From Bradyrhizobium sp. CCH5-F6 (GTDB taxonomy: Bacteria > Pseudomonadota > Alphaproteobacteria > Rhizobiales > Xanthobacteraceae), in NCBI RefSeq assembly GCF_001556045.1, contig NZ_LSIC01000089.1, forward strand, positions 1 to 8,852: a DNA stretch of 8,852 nt, written 5' to 3'. Position numbers and translations under genes: made by a program. Positions within the stretch are counted from its first letter, which is position 1; each line of letters starts with the position of its first letter. The notes under the pieces are model-generated. The model worked only from the letters and a program-made list of their open reading frames with translations. It was not told the origin of the DNA and did no database searches. Below, piece after piece: positions 5,795 through 8,852 of the stretch.

Positions 5795-7030
5795 CTACCG
5801 CTTCGCCGCTTCCTTCTGGAGATCCGGCGCGTTGACGGCGGGAATCGCGACGCGGCCGGGGCCGGTCATCTTCAGAGCCTCGGCGGCCTTCTCGTTCTCC
5901 ATGATCTTGGCCATCACGGCCTGGCCCGCGCGCTCGAAGATCGCGCGGTTCTCGATCACGAATTTTTGCGACCTGCGCAGGCCGTCGATATAGCCGTTGA
6001 TCTCCGGCACGACGTAGCGCGCGACCATGTCCCAGCTCCGCCGCGTGTTTTCCGGATTGGCCCAGTCGTGCACGAAGCCGATGATGGCGCCGACGCCGCC
6101 GGAGACCTGCATCACGTTCTTGATCATCTTGACGAGATCGTCGGGCGTTCCGATCACGGACGCCGCGCCCTCGACGAAGGCGGTCTTGTCCACGGCCTCG
6201 TCCGGCGAGGAGAATGCGGTGAGGCCCGGCCGCTGCAGCGTGCCGACGTTATATTCGTTGTGCCAGCGCATCAGGCCCGCGCCCGCTTCGCGGCGCGCCT
6301 GCTCGCGGGTCTCGGCGATGTGGAAGGTCAGCAGCACGCGCCAGTCGGCGCGGTTCACCGTGGTGCCGTGCTTCTTGGCGGCATCCTCGGCGAACTGCCA
6401 TTGTTGCTGTAGCGACATTAGGCCTTGCGTCGTCATCGAGCCCAGCGAGATGATGCCGATGCCGTATTTGCCCGCGAGCGTCATGCCGGAGGGCGAAATC
6501 TGCGAGGCCACGACGAACGGCATCTCCTCCTGCAAGGGCAGGATCTGGAGTGCGGCGTCGTTCATGGTGAACCAGTCGCTCTTGGCGGTGACGCGCTCGC
6601 CGTTGAAGAGGCGGCGGATGACGCCGATCGCCTCGTCCTGGCGGTCGCGTTGCGTCATCGGATCGATGCCGAGCGTGTGCGCATCCGAGGCGAGCGCACC
6701 CGGTCCGGAGCCGAAGATGGCGCGGCCGCCGGTCATGTGGTCGAGCTGCACCATGCGCTGGGCCACGTTGTAGGGATGGTGATAGGGCAACGACACGACG
6801 CCGGTGCCGAGCTTGATCCGCTTGGTCCGCTCGCCGGCTGCGGCCAGGAACATCTCGGGCGAGGCGATCATCTCCCAGCCGGAGGAATGGTGCTCGCCGC
6901 ACCAGAACTCATCATAGCCGAGCGCATCCAGCTGCTCGACCAGGTCGAGATCGCGCCGGAACTGCAGCATCGGATGCTCCCCGATCGGGTGATGCGGGGC
7001 AAGGAAGGCTCCGAACTTCAGGCGCGCCAT
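5795..7030 (-). CDS. LLM-class (luciferase-like) flavin-dependent monooxygenase
   Basis: Flavin-dependent oxygenase of 411 aa with the bacterial-luciferase TIM-barrel fold, using FMNH2 supplied by a separate reductase. The N-terminus starts directly with strand 1 (KFGAFLAPHHP). The family-typical segments EFWCGEHH (41-48), GTGVVSLPYHHP (75-86) and NVAQRMVQLDHMTGGR (88-103) follow, then FGSGPG (106-111), a turn typical of the family. The pattern resembles proteins annotated as limonene 1,2-monooxygenase (LimB-like), but that name rests on memory of the family and the substrate is not established. The start at ATG 7030 is well supported by GGAG seven bases upstream; longer in-frame extensions to 7255 read as non-coding. 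A C-terminal segment from about residue 365 is Lys- and Ala-rich, beyond the barrel core. It is the upstream member of a possible two-gene unit with the P450. No flavin reductase gene is visible here. Confidence 0.93.
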   Translation of the reverse strand: MARLKFGAFLAPHHPIGEHPMLQFRRDLDLVEQLDALGYDEFWCGEHHSSGWEMIASPEMFLAAAGERTKRIKLGTGVVSLPYHHPYNVAQRMVQLDHMTGGRAIFGSGPGALASDAHTLGIDPMTQRDRQDEAIGVIRRLFNGERVTAKSDWFTMNDAALQILPLQEEMPFVVASQISPSGMTLAGKYGIGIISLGSMTTQGLMSLQQQWQFAEDAAKKHGTTVNRADWRVLLTFHIAETREQARREAGAGLMRWHNEYNVGTLQRPGLTAFSSPDEAVDKTAFVEGAASVIGTPDDLVKMIKNVMQVSGGVGAIIGFVHDWANPENTRRSWDMVARYVVPEINGYIDGLRRSQKFVIENRAIFERAGQAVMAKIMENEKAAEALKMTGPGRVAIPAVNAPDLQKEAAKR

Positions 7031-7565
7031 GGCGTTTCTCCGGCTTTCATTTTCTGTTTGTTGAGACGGCAAGGCTACGTGCCTGATGGCAAGAACGCAA
7101 TCATGCGATGTCCCGCGCAACGGAATGCAGGCATGCGAGGCAAGGCGAGGTGGCATCGAGACACCAAGCTGCTGATCGAGGGCAGCGCGCTGCAGATCGT
7201 AGGCGCTCGCGCTCGACACATTCGATGTCGTTGTGCCGACGCGCGCACGGCGCAACCGCGCCGGACATACGGCCGGAGTGGCCCGTGATCGGCGCGGTAT
7301 GTGTTCGCCGCTCGAGCGTGCAATCAGCGCAGGCAGGATTTGACGCCTCGCTCACGCCGTTTGTGACATTCAGATTTGCGCCGCATTTTCGGCGCGCATG
7401 TCCGCGCATCTGCACGAAGTTGAGGCATTACGGTTAATACGAGGCGTTTTTCTGCGGGAATCCGTGGGTTTTTCGCCAGATTGACAGCGCACGGTCTTTT
7501 TATTTTGCGGCGCAGCAACTATCTGGTTTGGCTGGACGTTGAATACCGCCCACCAGGAAATTGCC
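7031..7565. other. 535-base divergent intergenic region (LLM / esterase)
   Basis: No gene could be supported here; the short reading frames in it lack ribosome sites and family features. It must carry the promoters of the leftward LLM gene and the rightward esterase gene. The left two thirds are GC-rich, while about 7420-7530 is A/T-rich and contains the candidate esterase promoter and a pair of GTTTTTC repeats. A 6-bp inverted repeat, GCGCCG (7378-7383) with CGGCGC (7390-7395), surrounds a CATTTT loop. The size leaves room for an unrecognised small RNA. Confidence 0.55.
7481..7506 (+). promoter_or_regulatory. Candidate promoter for the PHB-depolymerase-family esterase
   Basis: A perfect TTGACA at 7481-7486 is followed by an A/T-rich stretch with TATTTT at 7501-7506. 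The 14-base spacing is short for sigma-70, so the true -10 box may differ. It lies about 60 bases before the chosen GTG start, in the most A/T-rich part of the intergenic region. Confidence 0.35.
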
Positions 7566-8741
7566 GTGTCGTTAGCCAGAAATGTCGATCTCTTGAGACG
7601 CCTTCCGAAGATGGACGGCCTGCGCTTTGCCGGTTTCGGCCGTAGCGCGGATTTGTCCAGCCCGCTGCAGGAGGTCACGGATTTCGGCGACAATCCCGGT
7701 AATCTGCGCATGTTCGCATTCGTGCCGGAGCAATTGCAGAAGCCGCGCGCGCTCGTCGTCGTGCTGCACGGCTGCGGCCAGACTGCCGCCGTCTACGATC
7801 TCGGCGCCGGATGGTCGACGCTCGCGAAGCATTACGGCTTCGCGCTTTTGATGCCCGAGCAGCAGCGCATCAACAACGGCAATACCTGCTTCAACTGGTT
7901 CAATCCGGAAGACACGGCGCGTGACGGCGGCGAGGCGCGCTCGATCCGCGAGATGATCGCGCACATGGCCGGCGCCCACCGCATCGATCCCAGGCGAATC
8001 TTCATCACCGGCCTGTCCGCCGGCGGCGGCATGACATCGGTGATGCTCGCGACCTATCCGGAAGTCTTCGCGGCGGGCGCGGTCATTGCCGGGCTGCCCT
8101 ACGGCATTGCATCGAGCCTGCGCGAGGCGCTGGACGGCATGTTCAATTCCCCGGCGCGCCCTGCGCGCGAGCTCGGGGATTTCGTGCGCCGCGCGACCGA
8201 CCATCGCGGGCCCTGGCCCAGGGTCTCCGTGTGGCATGGCAGCGCCGACCGCACCGTCAATCCCGGCAACGCCAACGAGATCGTCAAGCAATGGCTCGAC
8301 CTGCACGACCTGCCTGACGCGCCGATGGCGGAGACGGTCGTCGACGGCCATCCGCGCCAGGCCTGGTGGAACAAGGACGGCGAGACGCTGGTGGAAAGCT
8401 ACGCCATCACCGATATGGCTCATGGCACGCCGCTCGGCCTTGCCGACAACGACCAGCGCTACGGCATGGAAGGCGCGTTCCTGATCGAGGCCGGCATCTC
8501 CTCGTCCTATCACATCGCGAAATTCTTCGGCCTCACCGGCTGGATTGCGGACGCGGCGAAGGCGGAAGCCAAGCCGGCCGCCGCGCCGAAGCCGGCGCTG
8601 AGCCCCGCGCCGCATCTCGCCCGCTCGATCCGCAAGGCGGTTGCCGCGCAGCCGACTGATGCGAAGCGCGAGAAATCGCGCAGCTTCGACCTCGGCCAGA
8701 TCATCACGCGCGCCCTGACCGCCGCGGGACTCATGAAGTAG
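7566..8741 (+). CDS. PHB-depolymerase-family esterase (alpha/beta hydrolase)
   Basis: Serine hydrolase of 391 aa in the PHB depolymerase/esterase family (acetyl-xylan, feruloyl and polyhydroxybutyrate esterases). The oxyanion region is LHGCGQ, the nucleophile is Ser151 in the lipase box GLSAG, and the remaining triad is probably Asp228 (GSADRTV) and His286 (MAHGTPLG). No signal peptide is visible, so it should act in the cytoplasm, which would fit intracellular polyhydroxyalkanoate or small-ester hydrolysis; secreted depolymerases usually carry a leader and a binding domain. Beyond the catalytic core comes an Ala/Pro/Lys-rich tail (about 331-373) ending in a short amphipathic-looking helix (374-391). 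GTG at 7566 is chosen because AGGAAA (7555-7560) sits at proper distance; the TTG at 7539 would add nine residues without a ribosome site. The gene stands alone and diverges from the LLM gene. Confidence 0.92.
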   Translation: MSLARNVDLLRRLPKMDGLRFAGFGRSADLSSPLQEVTDFGDNPGNLRMFAFVPEQLQKPRALVVVLHGCGQTAAVYDLGAGWSTLAKHYGFALLMPEQQRINNGNTCFNWFNPEDTARDGGEARSIREMIAHMAGAHRIDPRRIFITGLSAGGGMTSVMLATYPEVFAAGAVIAGLPYGIASSLREALDGMFNSPARPARELGDFVRRATDHRGPWPRVSVWHGSADRTVNPGNANEIVKQWLDLHDLPDAPMAETVVDGHPRQAWWNKDGETLVESYAITDMAHGTPLGLADNDQRYGMEGAFLIEAGISSSYHIAKFFGLTGWIADAAKAEAKPAAAPKPALSPAPHLARSIRKAVAAQPTDAKREKSRSFDLGQIITRALTAAGLMK

Positions 8742-8744
8742 CCT

Positions 8745-8776
8745 TAGCCCGCCTGTCCGGAATGACAGCGGGGCTA
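8745..8776 (+). terminator. Strong hairpin just after the esterase gene
   Basis: TAGCCC (8745-8750) pairs with GGGCTA (8771-8776), and CTGTC (8753-8757) pairs with GACAG (8764-8768), separated by a 2-by-2 internal loop and closed by a 6-base loop. It begins four bases after the stop codon, the expected place for a transcript end. There is no T-run. GGAATGACAGCGG also resembles dispersed intergenic repeat sequence in Bradyrhizobium. Confidence 0.55.
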
Positions 8777-8816
8777 TCCCATATGCGTTCTTGGCGGGAC
8801 TTGAGCGAGCGCCTCG

Positions 8817-8852
8817 TCCTTCGAGACGACCGCTTCGCGGTCTCGTCAGGAT
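8817..8852. repeat. Palindromic intergenic repeat cut by the window end
   Basis: A perfect stem GACCGC (8828-8833) and GCGGTC (8837-8842) around TTC is framed by TCCT (8817-8820) and AGGA (8848-8851). CGTCCTTCGAGACG followed by a GC-rich centre and CAGGAT is, in my memory, a very common dispersed palindrome of Bradyrhizobium-type genomes. The right arm is probably incomplete. No gene is visible in 8742-8852. Confidence 0.5.

Noticed and set aside
7068..7086. Sigma-54-like GGCACG...TTGC upstream of the LLM gene (minus strand)
   Set aside because: The GG and GC dinucleotides are 11 bases apart rather than the strictly required 10, and the -24 T is an A.
7031..7255. 75-residue N-terminal extension of the LLM protein
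   Set aside because: The barrel's first strand begins right after the ATG at 7030, which has a good ribosome site; the extension looks like translated intergenic DNA.
7100..7440. Small frames in the LLM-esterase intergenic region
   Set aside because: Both strands give short Arg/Cys-rich frames without ribosome sites or recognisable features.
7572..8615. Minus-strand 347-codon frame opposite the esterase
   Set aside because: It is antisense to a hydrolase with an intact Ser-Asp-His triad, and its composition is that of a shadow.

Overview
The window looks like chromosomal DNA from a GC-rich alphaproteobacterium, most likely Bradyrhizobium or a close relative in the Nitrobacteraceae. This is inference. 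It rests on the strong G/C preference at third codon positions, the presence of an HWE-family sensor kinase, and short palindromic intergenic repeats at both edges of a style I associate with Bradyrhizobium. I see no phage, transposase, CRISPR, tRNA or rRNA signal.

Layout. Positions 1-156 are non-coding and hold two inverted repeats. A PAS-GGDEF-EAL cyclic-di-GMP protein (157-1902, minus) is followed by a 310-base gap with a possible CtrA-like site. Next is a membrane-anchored HWE histidine kinase (2213-3178, minus). It diverges from a short-chain dehydrogenase (3358-4197, plus), which converges on a cytochrome P450 (4274-5650, minus) across a strong hairpin. Upstream of the P450 on the same strand lies a luciferase-like (LLM) flavin monooxygenase (5795-7030, minus). 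A 535-base intergenic region separates it from a divergent PHB-depolymerase-family esterase (7566-8741, plus), which is followed by a strong hairpin and then by a partial palindromic repeat cut by the window end.

Functional reading. The left part is signal transduction: one c-di-GMP enzyme and one orphan sensor kinase, with no response regulator beside it. The centre is oxidative metabolism: LLM monooxygenase, P450 and SDR, a plausible but unproven set for oxidising a hydrophobic (for example terpenoid) substrate. The right gene is a serine hydrolase that could act on intracellular polyhydroxyalkanoate or on another ester.

Novelty. I find no clearly new defence or mobile system. The points most worth checking are the SDR with a Leu in place of the usual catalytic-tetrad Asn, the LLM-P450-SDR neighbourhood, the esterase's Ala/Pro/Lys-rich C-terminal tail, and the CtrA-like site before the c-di-GMP gene.
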